A stretch of 64,000 nucleotides of DNA from Rhinolophus ferrumequinum (lineage: Eukaryota > Chordata > Mammalia > Chiroptera > Rhinolophidae), in contig NC_046289.1 of NCBI RefSeq assembly GCF_004115265.2, positions 45,648,962-45,712,961 on the forward strand, read 5' to 3'. The number at the start of each line of letters is the position of its first letter. Within the stretch, counting starts at the first letter, position 1. The position numbers were made by a program, and so were the translations under genes. Shown one piece after another: positions 51,545-62,800 of the stretch. The notes under the pieces were generated by a model. It searched no databases. It was not told the origin of the DNA and saw only the letters and a program-made list of their open reading frames with translations.

Positions 51545-52914
51545 TTTGTTCAGACTGTGAGTCAAGGCCCACCCCAGTTCAATGATTTCACACGCACAAA
51601 AATCAGCCTAATGCTGAGTAGGAGCTACGGGTGAGACAGTGTGAGCTGGAAAGAGAAGTTGGTCTTCGTGATTGGCATTGTTGGTATACTTAGGACTCTA
51701 TGAAATACCTTTCATACACATGAAATCTTGAGGCAAGAGTGCAAGGCCCAACCCATAGAGGGCAGTTTCCCATCTAGAGAGCGTTGAGCCCATCCTGGGA
51801 CTGGAGGATAAATACCAGATTCAGAAAGGCCATCTTCAATTTGGCAGCCCATTCTCTGAACAAGTAAATGGTCACATTCCAGACAGGCCTCGGGAAACTA
51901 TATGACTCACTCTCTTCAGGCCCCTATAGAAACCACAAACCAGTGTGACTGAGCAGGATTTCTCATCTGAAAGAATCACCTGTAGTACTTGTTTAAAATG
52001 TAGATTCCTGGGCCCTACTTCAGACTATGAGCCAGAATCTCTGGATATGAGACTCTGCATTTTATCACACTCAGCCAATAATTTTTATGCTACAGCAGTA
52101 CCAGCTTTAACTAGCTTAGGAGGTCCACGTGGATTTGAGGCATCAGCTGGCCCCTAGGTCCAGGGTCTTCTCAGGGAAGGTTGAACACAGTCTATTCTGT
52201 GCTCTAGCTAAAAGGATGGATTTGTAAACATATTCTCTCCTTTGCAAGATACTTCTATTTTGGTTATTGTCACTGCTGAAAAACATCAGACTCAAAACAG
52301 AATTCAGGTACTCGTTACTAGTCGGGTGACCCAGGACAAGTTAAATTTTTTTAAACTCTGATTTCTCAGTTTAAAAACATGGGTAATACATATGGAACAT
52401 GCCCGGAAAAGTGTCTGGCACATAGTAGACACTCAATAAATGGTAGTTAGTATTGTCACCACAGTCTAAAACTGCCATAGCACCCTCTTTGGGCCTGCAA
52501 TAATATTTCTCCTCTGGGTGGCAGCAACAGCTTGTGGAGATGCTTTTAGAGCAACAGCAGGAAAAGAATTTTAGAGTGGGAAAGAATCTATGATTTAGTA
52601 ACTCAACATTTCATTTTAGAGGTGATGAAACAGGGGCCTGGAAACAGTTAGCTAGTGACAATACGAAGATTAGAACCTGAAGACTGCAGTAGATTTTGTT
52701 TAAAATGATTTTACTCTTGGTTTGGTTTGAGGGACAAAAGAAATGTTTCTGAGCATAAAAAAGAGCTCTTGAGAATGACTGCCGAAAAGGATGCTTATTG
52801 TTTTTATATTTTGTATTTAAGGCAGTATAGCCTATTTTCACCATTTTTCTTTATACTTATCGAACAATTTCAAGGTGAAAATATACAATTTTGAGAGGCA
52901 GAGTCTTAGATTCA
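51545..52914. other. Intergenic, one MIR
   Basis: A sense MIR covers about 52290-52465 ('gtgacccaggacaagttaa', 'gtgtctggcacatagtagacactcaataaatgg'). I see no gene in the rest. Confidence 0.55.
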
Positions 52915-53220
52915 ATAAACATGGTGTGAGCCTCGGCCCTGCCACTGACCATAAGCCTAGGCTGGCTACTCACTCTCTCTGAACCTGTTTCTTTATCTGT
53001 GAAATTAAAATTGTATGGGGTGGCTGGTTAGTTCAGTTGGTTAGAGCGTGGTGCTAATAACACCAAGGTTGCCGATTCCATCCCCGCATGGGCCACTGTG
53101 AGCTGCGCCCGCCTAAAAAAAAAAAAAATTGTACCTACTTTGCAAGGGTTGTCACGAGGAATAGAAATAACAAAGGTAATGAATCTAGCATGATGCCTGG
53201 AACACAGGAGGTTCTCAATA
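52915..53220 (+). repeat. MIR SINE split by a younger SINE
   Basis: 'ctcggccctgccactgacc' and 'ctttatctgtgaaattaaaattgta' form the first half; 'ttgtacctactttgcaagggttgtcacgagg' and 'catgatgcctggaacacaggaggttctcaata' the second. The tRNA-Ile SINE at 53016-53124 interrupts it. Confidence 0.8.
53016..53124 (+). repeat. tRNA-Ile-derived SINE, sense
   Basis: GGGGTGGCTGGTTAGTTCAG, 'agagcgtggtgctaataaca', B-box 'gccgattccatccccgcatgg', and an A tail. It is flanked by AAAATTGTA at 53007-53015 and 53125-53133. Confidence 0.88.
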
Positions 53221-53224
53221 CTAT

Positions 53225-55343
53225 TATTAGCTAACGTTTGTTGAATGCTAGCTACATTTCTAAGGAGTGACCTGAACTATCTCATTTTATCCTTAAAATA
53301 ATCCTCTGAGCCAGGTACTGTTATTGATCTTCATCTTTCCAGGACATTAAATAGCTCATAAATGGTGGAGTTGGAATTCACACTCCAGTAGTCTGACGTC
53401 AGTCTGGGGTCCTAACCCTGGACTACCCTGCCTCTGTTTGCAAATGTTTTTACCCTTGATCAGGAAATTTAATGTGGTAGGCTTTAGTATTCAGAAAGGA
53501 AGAAATGGGAGCACATTTTAACCGAGCACACATTAAATGCAGGTACTGTGCTGGACTATTTCAAAACAATTGTCTTAGTTACTAGGTAAACATTGTCTTT
53601 ATTACCTCTAAGAATTCATAAAGTTTTCTAGAACCCTACAGATTTGTTTTACTTATTTTGTAGTATATTAATGCAGCTCTTATGTTGCAGGATTCTTTAC
53701 TACTGCTCTTCTTTGAAGGTAGATTATCGCATTGTTTACAGAAGATACATGAGTGAGATGCTAGGTTGGCAGATGGTACCTTCACTCAGGAACTTTTATT
53801 TTAAAAAGTTAATAATGGACAAACATTAACTTACCCAAAAATTTAAAATACTGTTTCCATTAAAGAGGCATTTTGTGTGTATGCTTTTTAAAAGTTTGAT
53901 AGGAAGGGAGAGGCAGTGGGGGGATTATCAGAGAGACGCAACTTTGAGGAAAGGCTATTGTAAAGAGTTTGTAATATAGCTCTCAGAAACATAGGAAATC
54001 TAAAACCTTAGAATTGGAAAGAACTTAGAGATCATTTAGTCTAAACTTGGACTCACTTTATTGAGAAAGAAACTACCCAGAGAGAGGAAATGTCTTGCCC
54101 AAGGATAGAACTCAGGTTTCTTAACTCCCAGATGATAGTCATTAATTATAAATAACTGTTTGTAATAATTGTTTGATAGTACCTTTATGTAGCAAGCTAT
54201 AGAAGAGTCATATCTTTCTTGGGCAGTTCCAGAATCCCCACTCCATATCTGATCCCTATAATCCAGTGTGGTATGTATTTGACACAGACTTGGTCTGGCA
54301 ATGAGAAAACAATATTCAATTTCAATCTTGGGTCTCAGCGTAATTTGATATATTATATCACTGTAGTCAATTGTACCCTGAGAAGCTTTAAAAGGATGGT
54401 ATTCCAAGAATTGGTATTAGTGTGAAAAACTAAGTGTTTTGTTTCTCTTTCACTTTTTCACACATCCACAGTTCCGGGGTGGGGGGTAAAAGAGGGGTAA
54501 TTCACTCTGGTGGTCAAGGGAGGGAGGCATTGTAAATGGTGGGAAGAACACATACAAAGGCCTAAAGGTTTGAGACTTATAGTGGGTTCGGGGTCCTTTG
54601 AGAGAACCAGGCCTGCTCGAGCCTGTGCACCTTGGACTTTAGCTTGAAGACAGTGGGGAGCCATTGAAGGATTTAGAGCAGGATTTAGGGCAGGATTTAA
54701 AGCATGAATATAGTTAGTTGCTTTGAATATTTTTGTAAAATCACACAATAACATATGAATATATTCTTACATTAATTACAACACTAAATCTAAAGCCAAA
54801 GTTCTCCTTTACCAACCCTTCCATCCCGTTTATTCTCAGAGGTAACCACTGTTGTGTTTGGTGTACATACATGCATAAGAGATATATCTAGGATTATTTT
54901 ATATGTGTGTTTTAAAACAAATATTACCCTGTCAAGAGAACAATTTGAGAGGTAGAGCTTGGGTTGGGGCAATATTGAGAGCCAGCTGGCCATCTGTTTA
55001 CTTTGCTTGGTGTTCACAGAGTATTTTGTGAACATTCCAGTTTTAAAGTAAGATTCTCACCCAGGGATTGGTGCTGTGGGAACCATCTGGTAGACCCCAA
55101 CCACGACAGCTGCAAACCCTCACAGCCATATCTGCAAGGTCTGTCTGTACTACGGCCTACTCTGGGTCAAAAGTTTGCTTCCTGCAGTTGTGCAATTATG
55201 GGACAGCTGGAATCCTCATATTAAATGTTCCTTGTTCATATGAGGGAATGGACAATGTGTTTGCCATTTGTTATGGAACAAGTGAGGATTCAAACATAAC
55301 CATGGGGTCCTTTTCTAAGGGAAACAAAACATTATTTGGGGTT
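53225..55343. other. Intergenic, old repeats
   Basis: An antisense MIR is at about 53225-53440 ('ggtggagttggaattcacactcc'). An old antisense repeat is likely at about 54510-54720. I see no gene; short open frames have no support. Confidence 0.5.
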
Positions 55344-55360
55344 TGATCTTTTACATTTTT

Positions 55361-55705
55361 TTTTTTAAAGATTTTATTGGGGAAGGGGAACAGGACTTTA
55401 TTGGGGAACAGTGTGTACTTCCAGACCTTTTTTCCAAGTCAAGTTGTTGTCCTTTCAATCTTAGGGGTGGAGGGTGCCATTCAGCTTCAAGTTGTTGTTC
55501 TTTCAGTCTTAGTTGTGGAGGGCGCAACTCAGCTCCAGGTCCAGTTGCGGTTACTAGTTGCAGGGGGCGCAGCCCACCATCCCTTGCGGGAGTCGAACCG
55601 GCAGCCTTGTGGTTGAGAGCCCACTGGCCCATGTGGGAATCGAACCGGCAGCCTTCAGAGTTAGGAGCATGGAGCTCTAACCGCCTGAGCTACCGGACCG
55701 ACCCC
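55361..55705 (-). repeat. Composite tRNA-derived SINE, antisense
   Basis: The minus strand begins GGGGTCGGTCCGGTAGCTCAGG, with 'ggttcgattcccacatggg', 'tctcaaccacaaggctgcc', 'cgcaagggatggtgggctgc' and two 'ttccccaataaa' tails. The 17-base duplication TGATCTTTTACATTTTT lies at 55344-55360 and 55706-55722, exact, so this is a young insertion. Confidence 0.92.
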
Positions 55706-56666
55706 TGATCTTTTACATTTTTAATAAAAGCATATATGTAACAAAACATATCTATATATTGAAGTGGTTTTTCATGATCAATACTCAAGTTAAACATTAT
55801 TATTACCAAATTAACAGAATAAAGACTTCTAATATATTTGGGCATACGCATAGCTTACCTCTTATTAGGACTGTTACTAAAGTGAGGTTTGGGGGTGTGG
55901 GATCCAAGGAATGTTGTTTTCAGGAATACATGTGGATAGATTTATTCTCTCATTCATTCATTCAGTACACATTTAGTACCTGTTATGGGCCTGATCATTT
56001 CTAAGGCACTGGTTGAATCACTCTGTGCCCTTTACTCTTTAAATTAAAGTTCCCAGCCCTCTTGGACAGATACATAATGTAACAACTACCTATAATGTAT
56101 TTTACATACAACCAGTGCTCTTCCAGTTATTCCACTCTTTAAACTATTCCAAAGTCCTGAGGAAAAGCCAAAAGGTTAAAAATCTTCCATGGGAACATGC
56201 CCTATACACCTATAATAAGGCCACTTCCTGGGACTTGAAATTCCGAAAGAGGTAATGGGGGGTGGGGTTTGCAAATGTTTTATTGTGTTCTTGAGAAATG
56301 TTTGGGATTTGTTCAAGTCCTAGACTGGGACCCAAGGCTCCTGAACAGGAGGGCATAGGTCATAACTAAGGATGCAATTTACTTGGATTTCCCCTGACCT
56401 TAATCCAATACACAGTTGCCTGGGTTAGGGCTAATTCAAAGGCATTTAAACAGGATTCAAGCTTTTCCTAAAACAGATTAGGGAGCAAGCTTTTCCTAAA
56501 ACAGATTAGGGAGAAGCACTTTCAACAGGACCTTGTTGCAGGATTACTAAAAAATTCAAACAATAAGACTTAAATGTTATATTCAGTTGTATACACTCTT
56601 TCAGCAAATCTGGAAATACAAGAGTCGTGACATTTGCAACATCTTGCTTAAAAATGATTATAAATA

Positions 56667-57203
56667 CAAGGTGTGATTGAAAAATATAGTGAATGTTTAC
56701 ATTTTAAAAATTTATTACACTAAAAGATACATTGCTATTACTCCCCCCTCAAAAACACTTATCCCATCATTCTTGCCACATTCTGAAGCAGTTCTATAAG
56801 TCCTGTTTCGTGTCTTTACTTCATCCTCCATTATGACAATGCTCCATATCACACATCACTTCTGGTAGGGCAATTTTCAAATAAAAACATTACGGGTGTG
56901 TCCTCATCCACCTTATTCACCAGATCAGGCCCCAAGTGACTTCTGGCTCTTCTCCAAAGTCAAAATGACCATAAAAACTAAACGTTTTGAATCGATTCAG
57001 GACATCGAGGCAGCCTTGGCAGCACAATTAAACACATTCACAAACGAGGACTTCCAGAACTGCTTCAGAAAGTGGCAAGACCTATGGAATAAGTGTGTTC
57101 GAAGCAAGGGGGAGTATTTTGAGGGGGATTAATGGCAATGTGTCTTTTACTGTAATACATTTTTTTAATTTAAACTTTCACTGTATGTTTTGATCACATC
57201 TCG
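56667..57203 (+). mobile_element. Mariner transposon copy with fold-back structure
   Basis: From about 56900 it reads the mariner transposase C-terminus: HPPYSPDQAPSDFWLF, in which the D after SP and the D of PSD fit the family pattern, RFESIQDIEAAL and DFQNCFRKWQDLWNKC, ending GEYFEGD at 57132. The ends CAAGGTGTGAT and ATCACATCTCG are inverted; TA precedes, TT follows. The first 150 bases are not a mariner 5' end but an inverted copy of the 3' end, so the transposase N-terminus is missing and the copy cannot move by itself. Confidence 0.88.
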
Positions 57204-57690
57204 TTTATTAATATTCTCTATTACTTAAAGGGAAAATGATGGAGATGGAAAATGATGGAAAATGATGGAGATGGAGAAGCCTTGGGAACTGTTCCCCGGA
57301 AAGCTTCCAGAACGTCAGCACAAGTCTGTAAAGGGAAGTGGGGGCGTTCCACGGGTGGACTATGGAGGGTGTCTGTAGCTGTGCCAAAGACAAAAAACTT
57401 ACCAAGAGAGTATACATAACCCTGCTCACCCAAGCCTGCTTTACACGCCAAAGAGGGAACCTGCTTTCTCCCAACTGGGAACAAACTGAAGGCAAAGGTA
57501 GGTCCCAAGGAACCAAATGCCCCCTCCTTCCACTCCCATAATCTCTCCCTCCGTACCCACGTCTGATAGAGCTGGGTGACCCAGAGCTGACCCATAGGCC
57601 ACTCGGACCTCCTTCTCCTCCCCGCGCCCCCAAACACCACCGAGACGGACGACGGTTTCCCAAGCCGCAGGAATAAGCAAGAGCCCCGGG
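57204..57690. other. Intergenic upstream of SPG21
   Basis: There is a short GATGGA tandem near 57236-57275. Long open frames on the minus strand here have no homology and probably reflect GC content next to the promoter. Confidence 0.45.
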
Positions 57691-57699
57691 AACATCTCA

Positions 57700-58060
57700 G
57701 CCTAGTCACCAACCCTCCCCGTCGTCATAGTGACCGCCTGAGCCCCCGCAGCCCCGCCCCTTCCTCGCGACGCGGCTCCACCCCCTCCAAACCCGGAAGT
57801 GTGAGAGTCGCGCCCGCTACGCGGAAGGTTTGGGAGGAGGGAGCGCGGCGGCCCAGGCTTGCTCCGCCGCGCGCCCCGCCCCTCGGAGGCCGGCCCTCCG
57901 GTTCGCCCCCACTGCCTGCTTTGCCTGCTGCTCCTGAGCGCTGCGGACACCGGCCCCGAAAGGGGCTCTGCCGTCTTCGCGGCCCGCTCCTGTACAGGAG
58001 GGAAGAGCCGCCCTGGGGAGAAAGGAAAGGGACGTGGGGGCGGCCACGGCAGGTGAGGGA
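57700..58060. promoter_or_regulatory. SPG21 CpG-island promoter
   Basis: CpG-dense, TATA-less sequence. CCGGAAGTG at 57793-57801 is a consensus ETS/GABP site. The transcription start is probably just downstream of it, but no sequence mark fixes it. Confidence 0.7.
57850..58052 (+). other. SPG21: Probable SPG21 untranslated exon 1
   Basis: The 3' border is a good donor, GGCAG|GTGAGG, at 58052/58053. The exon has no ATG-led SPG21 sequence, consistent with translation starting in the next exon at 61779. The 5' border is a guess. Confidence 0.45.
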
Positions 58061-58176
58061 TGGGTGAGGCCCTGGAAAGCGGGGGTGTGGTGTGTAATGT
58101 GTATGGGGTTGCAAGTGGGTGTGTATATAATATGCGCTGCTGCCTCTGTTAGTGTGACTTTGTGAGTGGGCCAGTC

Positions 58177-58196
58177 CACGTGACCATGCACGTGAT

Positions 58197-58202
<6 letters not shown>
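58177..58202. promoter_or_regulatory. Three CACGTG E-boxes in 26 bases, SPG21 intron 1
   Basis: CACGTG occurs at 58177-58182, 58189-58194 and 58197-58202. The last two form a perfect 14-base palindrome CACGTGATCACGTG. This is about 125 bases into the first intron, within reach of the promoter. Such sites bind USF, MYC/MAX and the TFEB/TFE3 family. Confidence 0.6.
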
Positions 58203-58236
<34 letters not shown>

Positions 58237-58247
58237 CGCGCGCGCGC
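58197..58247. repeat. (TG)n(CG)n repeat, Z-DNA type
   Basis: There are 51 bases of uninterrupted alternating pyrimidine and purine: CACG, then about 14 TG units, then about 10 CG units. It starts in the third E-box. Confidence 0.95.
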
Positions 58248-61200
58248 TCTAGTCTTGAGTTCATGGGGGTGGTCGGTGTGCCTGTGACTCTGCCTTTGTG
58301 TCACCGATGGGACTGGGAGAGGGTGGGGGGCGCTTGACCTAGGCATACTCCTGTAATCCTATTCTGGGGCTACACTGCTGCAGCCCAGGAACATGTTTTC
58401 CAGTAAACTTAAGAACTCTGAGCAGAGGCCAGTTATTTTGGAGATTGTGCCTCAGTTTGAAAGTGACAAATGTCTTTGTCATTGCTGAGTAGGGCCAGGG
58501 GGATGAGAAAAGTAGCAGGGCTAGAATGTCTCACTTTTCCTCTTTTCGTTTTCCTGGGGAGGTATGAGTTCTGCATTTGTGCTGCTTCTCCACCTACGGT
58601 GTTCCAGCTCCTGTTAGCACAAAGATTCAAGAGACTGAGGAGTAACTTAATAGCTGTATGCAAATTTCTAAAAGCTTTTATACCAAGACAGAACACAAAA
58701 TGAGGTGTCACAGAAGAAATGTCAAGTAGGCAGCTTTTCCTCCCATGAGATTTAGAAGATAATGGAAAAGGTTCATGAAGAAAAGAAGGATAAATCTTCC
58801 CCTAAAGAGATCTAAAAGGATGGTTATGTCGTGGTATGGTAAGGTACTGGAGACTTGTATTAAAAAGCCAAATGCATCACCCAGAGACTCTCAGGTTCAA
58901 TATTTTATTATTGCTGGTATTAATAATAATCACAGATTGTCCATATGTAGATCAACTACAGATAGAGATAAAGGATCAGAAAACCTCTGACTAGTTAAGC
59001 TGGTTATGAGACACTAGTTAAGCTGGTTATGTGACACATTTGTCAAGGTGATTCCATTGACTGTAAACTGGCAGCTTCTGTTGAGACGCAGAGAGATAAG
59101 TGCTGGTAATTCTTCATGCACACTCACAACTGGCAGTTTTGTTGTCAAGCATCACATGGGCCAGAGAGGATGGGGTGTCCAAAGCATCCCTGAGGAGGGC
59201 TTTCCTTAGGCAAGATTAAGGCTAATCTCTGCAGCTCTTTCCCTACCAGCATGAACAGGTGCTTTTGTTTTTGTGAAGAATTGAATTGTGAGAGATCAAA
59301 TCAGTGCTGAACTCTTGGCTCACATTCTTTCTTATTTCATACCAACCAGTTTGGTCACGATCTCAGTTAACCTTTTTTTGCCATATACAGAATGTTCCTC
59401 TTGTGACTTGGAAAAGTATACCCCTTTAGTGGATGAAAGAGCTAGGAGAACAACTTCCTTCTCATATCGCCCCCAGCTGTTCTCCCTTTGCAGCAGTGAG
59501 CTTTTTTTTTTTTTCACTCAGATGGCAGTTGGTCATAAGCAACATTTGGTATCGATCTTACCTTTCATGTACTGCCAAATTAGCACAAGTGTTAAAATCA
59601 CTTGCCTCTACAAAAATGTAGTCACAGTTGGGTGGAATCTCTCCATCCAGTAAGATTAGTTATAAAATGTTATGATACTGGGGTAGTTGTGAATAGTACT
59701 GAGGACTGAGGTAAGGAACGTATTTCTATTTCTTGCTGTAGGAAGAAGTGGATGACAGTCAATGTGTACCTGTGTGTGATGTATATTTGTATAGTAGTTT
59801 TGTTTGTACATTGCAGTTGATTCCAAATTACGAATATTTTATGCCAAGTTTGGTAAATCTAGAAGGAAACTTTCCAGCTTTAATTAGCTAAGGGATTTTT
59901 ATAAATCTATTGAGTAGATTTTTTGTTTTTTCTCTAAACATGTTTTTGATATTTCTTCCTGTAAAATGTAATTGTTTATAATAATGCAATACTAGAAAAT
60001 GTCTCCATTAGGAATTTTTTAGGTGATATAGGAATATTTCAAGTCTATCCAGGTGAAAAATATTCCAGAATATGTGCTAGTTGCTTTTAATTAAAAGTAA
60101 TAACCAGCTTAGAGAAAGGCTATAGTTCAGATGACTAAGATTTTTTAACGTGTTAGTATTTGTTAAGAGAAAATGAATATACAAAGAATGATTTTCCTTA
60201 TTTCGGTATGAATAATAACTATGTGCACAACTGATTTTCAGTGTAAGACTGGCTAATGATTTGCTTAATATTTTAGAGCAACTTACGATTTTAACAAATT
60301 TTTCTGAAAATACCATCCTAGCCTTGAGAGAAGAGACCACTATTACAAGGGCAAGATTGTAAATCAAATTTAATATTGGATGTCTACATATACTACCTCC
60401 TTGGGGTTCAATTTAGTAACCCCCAAGTCAGAGGTAACATTTGAGACTGAGTGCCCTGTGCTCCTGAGGGAGAAGTGGAGGGCCAAGGAGGGAGAGTTGC
60501 GTTGCGTTTAGAATCCCCTGCCCCTGGCCACTCCAGAGAAGCCCCTCTAAAATGACAGTTCCGAGTTCAGCCCATGAGTTCAGTTCTAGGGTCTTGAATT
60601 TATCCTGTCCCTGCTAGGAAATGCCCTGGGGTAGAGAACAGGGTACGATGCAAGTATTTGAATCCTTCCAAAACCGATGGGTGGAAGTTCCTCATTTGGC
60701 AATAAGAATCTGCAACAGGGAACTATAATTTCAGGTTCCTGTTATGACATTACATAGATACCTAAGCAAAGAGGGGCAGCCTTTAAATTGATAATACTCA
60801 GCCAGTTTAACACCGTTCGTTGCCCGGGTTAGAAGGGACTCTGGAATTGCCTAGTTCAATCTCATTAGGACAGCGTCACTCATTTAGTCAACAGATGATG
60901 CCTGCTGGTGACAAGCACTTTCTAGGCCTTGGAGATACAGTGATGAAACAGTCGTAGATGAGACCACAAGCCCAAAGGTCAGTGACTATTCTAAGGTCAC
61001 AGAACTCTAAAAGCTGGAAATTAGTAATTTCACAACAAAAGACCACACATTTTTTTCAAAAGGCACATGTTTTGTTGCTATAGTGCCTTCAAGCCTACCC
61101 TGGTATCTTACAGATCTTTTAGAGGACATGGTATCACTTTTAATCACATAAATGTGAACAAGTTTTCCTGTATTTTGCATTAAGAACTACTTGTGAAGTT

Positions 61201-61754
61201 CTGAAATTATGTTCTGCTAGAGTTAGACTTATGGCCCTTTGCTAATTGATCAGGAAGCAGGCTTACATGAACTCTTTAGTGTGAGTGTATGCTGTGCCCT
61301 ATAATTCTGTCAGACAGGAACATCTTTATTAAAATGGGTTAATAAGATATTGTGAAAAGATATCACAATGATGATGGTACTGCAGTTTTGAATCACTTAC
61401 CTAGAACAGGCGGTCTGATTTCAGAAGAGACTGCCGTGTATCTGGTCCTAGGTTTGCAATAGCCATGGGCTCTCCAGTAAGTCATTTACATTTTCTAGAC
61501 CAGATCCTTCTTCTGGAAGAACTAAGGAGGTTTGAATAATTCTCTCTCAGGGCCCCTTCCTTCTCTACAATTATACCATTTCATCACATTATTTTCTGTA
61601 GTTTAAGTATACACTGACAAGGTAAAGTAGCCATTTCCTCAGTTTTACCCTTTAAAGTATGTATTGTTGGTATAACTAGACCAGACTCTACGTACATGTA
61701 GTTCTGATGTAAACATGAATTCTTGACATGAAACATCACATGCTTTTATTTCAG
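58248..61754 (+). other. SPG21: SPG21 intron 1, mostly unique
   Basis: I recognise no further exon. 60830-60960 resembles an old antisense L2-type end ('cattagg...ctaggccttggagatacagtgatgaaaca'). Open frames around 59288-59653 have no support. Confidence 0.5.
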
Positions 61755-61841
61755 GGGTAACCTCCATTTCAGCTAATCATGGGAGAGATTAAAGTCTCTC
61801 CTGATTATAACTGGTTTAGAAGTACAGTTCCCCTTAAAAAG
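61755..61841 (+). other. SPG21: SPG21 exon 2 (start of coding sequence)
   Basis: The acceptor ttatttcag ends at 61754 and the donor AAAAAG|GTATGT follows 61841. The first 24 bases are untranslated leader. Confidence 0.9.
61779..61841 (+). CDS. SPG21: SPG21, maspardin (partial; first 21 codons)
   Basis: Maspardin is an alpha/beta-hydrolase-fold protein without a shown enzyme activity that binds CD4 and sits on late endosomal and trans-Golgi membranes; its loss in people causes Mast syndrome (spastic paraplegia 21). Only the first coding exon is in the window. It reads [21 protein letters not shown]; all but one of the 21 residues agree with human (Ser15 here, Gly in human), ending exactly on a codon boundary before GTATGT. 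The context around the ATG is cATCATGg. The next coding exon (IIVDDDDSKIW in human) is not present in the remaining 2.1 kb. Position next to MTFMT and in the same orientation is as in human. Confidence 0.94.
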
Positions 61842-62584
61842 GTATGTATGGTTTTATTATACCCCTTATTTGCAAAATCTTGTATTGTTTTTGTGTGTGA
61901 TTTAGATGTTATGTCTTAGTGTTTGAGAGTAAAGGTTATTGCCAAGTATCATGACTCAGTTGCAGAGTATAAAGTTCGCCCCTTCTCTGTCAAGTACAGT
62001 CAACTTTTGAGACTCATTCAAGAGTAAAAGCGAGTATAACAATACTCATTTTATAATTGTCTTTACATAGTCAAGCAAGCAAGAATATGTGTACTCCTCT
62101 GTATAGTTTAGTGGAAAGCCAGTCAGACTATTATAAAGCATTTTCCTGTTCCTCAGATTTAAGATTTACATATATTTAAGATTACATATATTTAAGATTA
62201 CATCTATAATGTGGGTCACATTATAGATCCTCTGTTTGCAACGATACATTCACTCTGCCGTGGGCATCTTCTGGAAACTTTATTTGCATGGGATGTCCAA
62301 AAACTCCAAACACTTATATGGAAATTTGACTATTGATTCTGAGTCCCAAATTAATCCTGAATGTTTGGGGATCACACTAGACAAAGGCTGTTCAAGCCAC
62401 AGAGTAAAGTCTTTGCTGATCGCCTCGCAAAAGTATTAGAGGTACTCTGATCTGAAGATCATCTGTGTCTCTGTTATTATATTGTCAGGGTAGACAGCTG
62501 TTGGAAGTATCATGCAAATTTGGATTGATAACAAAACTACTCTCCATATAGAAATTTGAGATACAATTTTCCAAGTATAGACAG

Positions 62585-62800
62585 AATACCTGCTATATAC
62601 CTGGCACTGTTGTAGGAAGTCCCCAGATATCTTCTTTAATGCTTTCAACAGTTTAACAAAGTGAGTAGTGGTGTGCCCATTTTACAGATGAGAAAACTGA
62701 GGTTCGCAGAGGTTAACATGTTAAAGGTCACACAGCCTAGTAGAATCTGGATTAAAATCAAATTAATCTGGCTTCAAAGCCAGAAGTACTTGGCTCTTTA
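62585..62800 (-). repeat. MIR SINE, antisense
   Basis: 'tgcccattttacagatgagaaaactgaggtt', 'gtcacacagcctagtagaatctgga' and 'ctggcttcaaagccagaag' are the reverse of MIR. It lies in SPG21 intron 2. Confidence 0.85.

Noticed and set aside
57208-57950. Several open frames of 80-160 codons on the minus strand next to the SPG21 promoter
   Set aside because: They overlap one another, lie in GC-rich sequence with few stops, lack recognisable domains, and have no conserved neighbour gene expected there.
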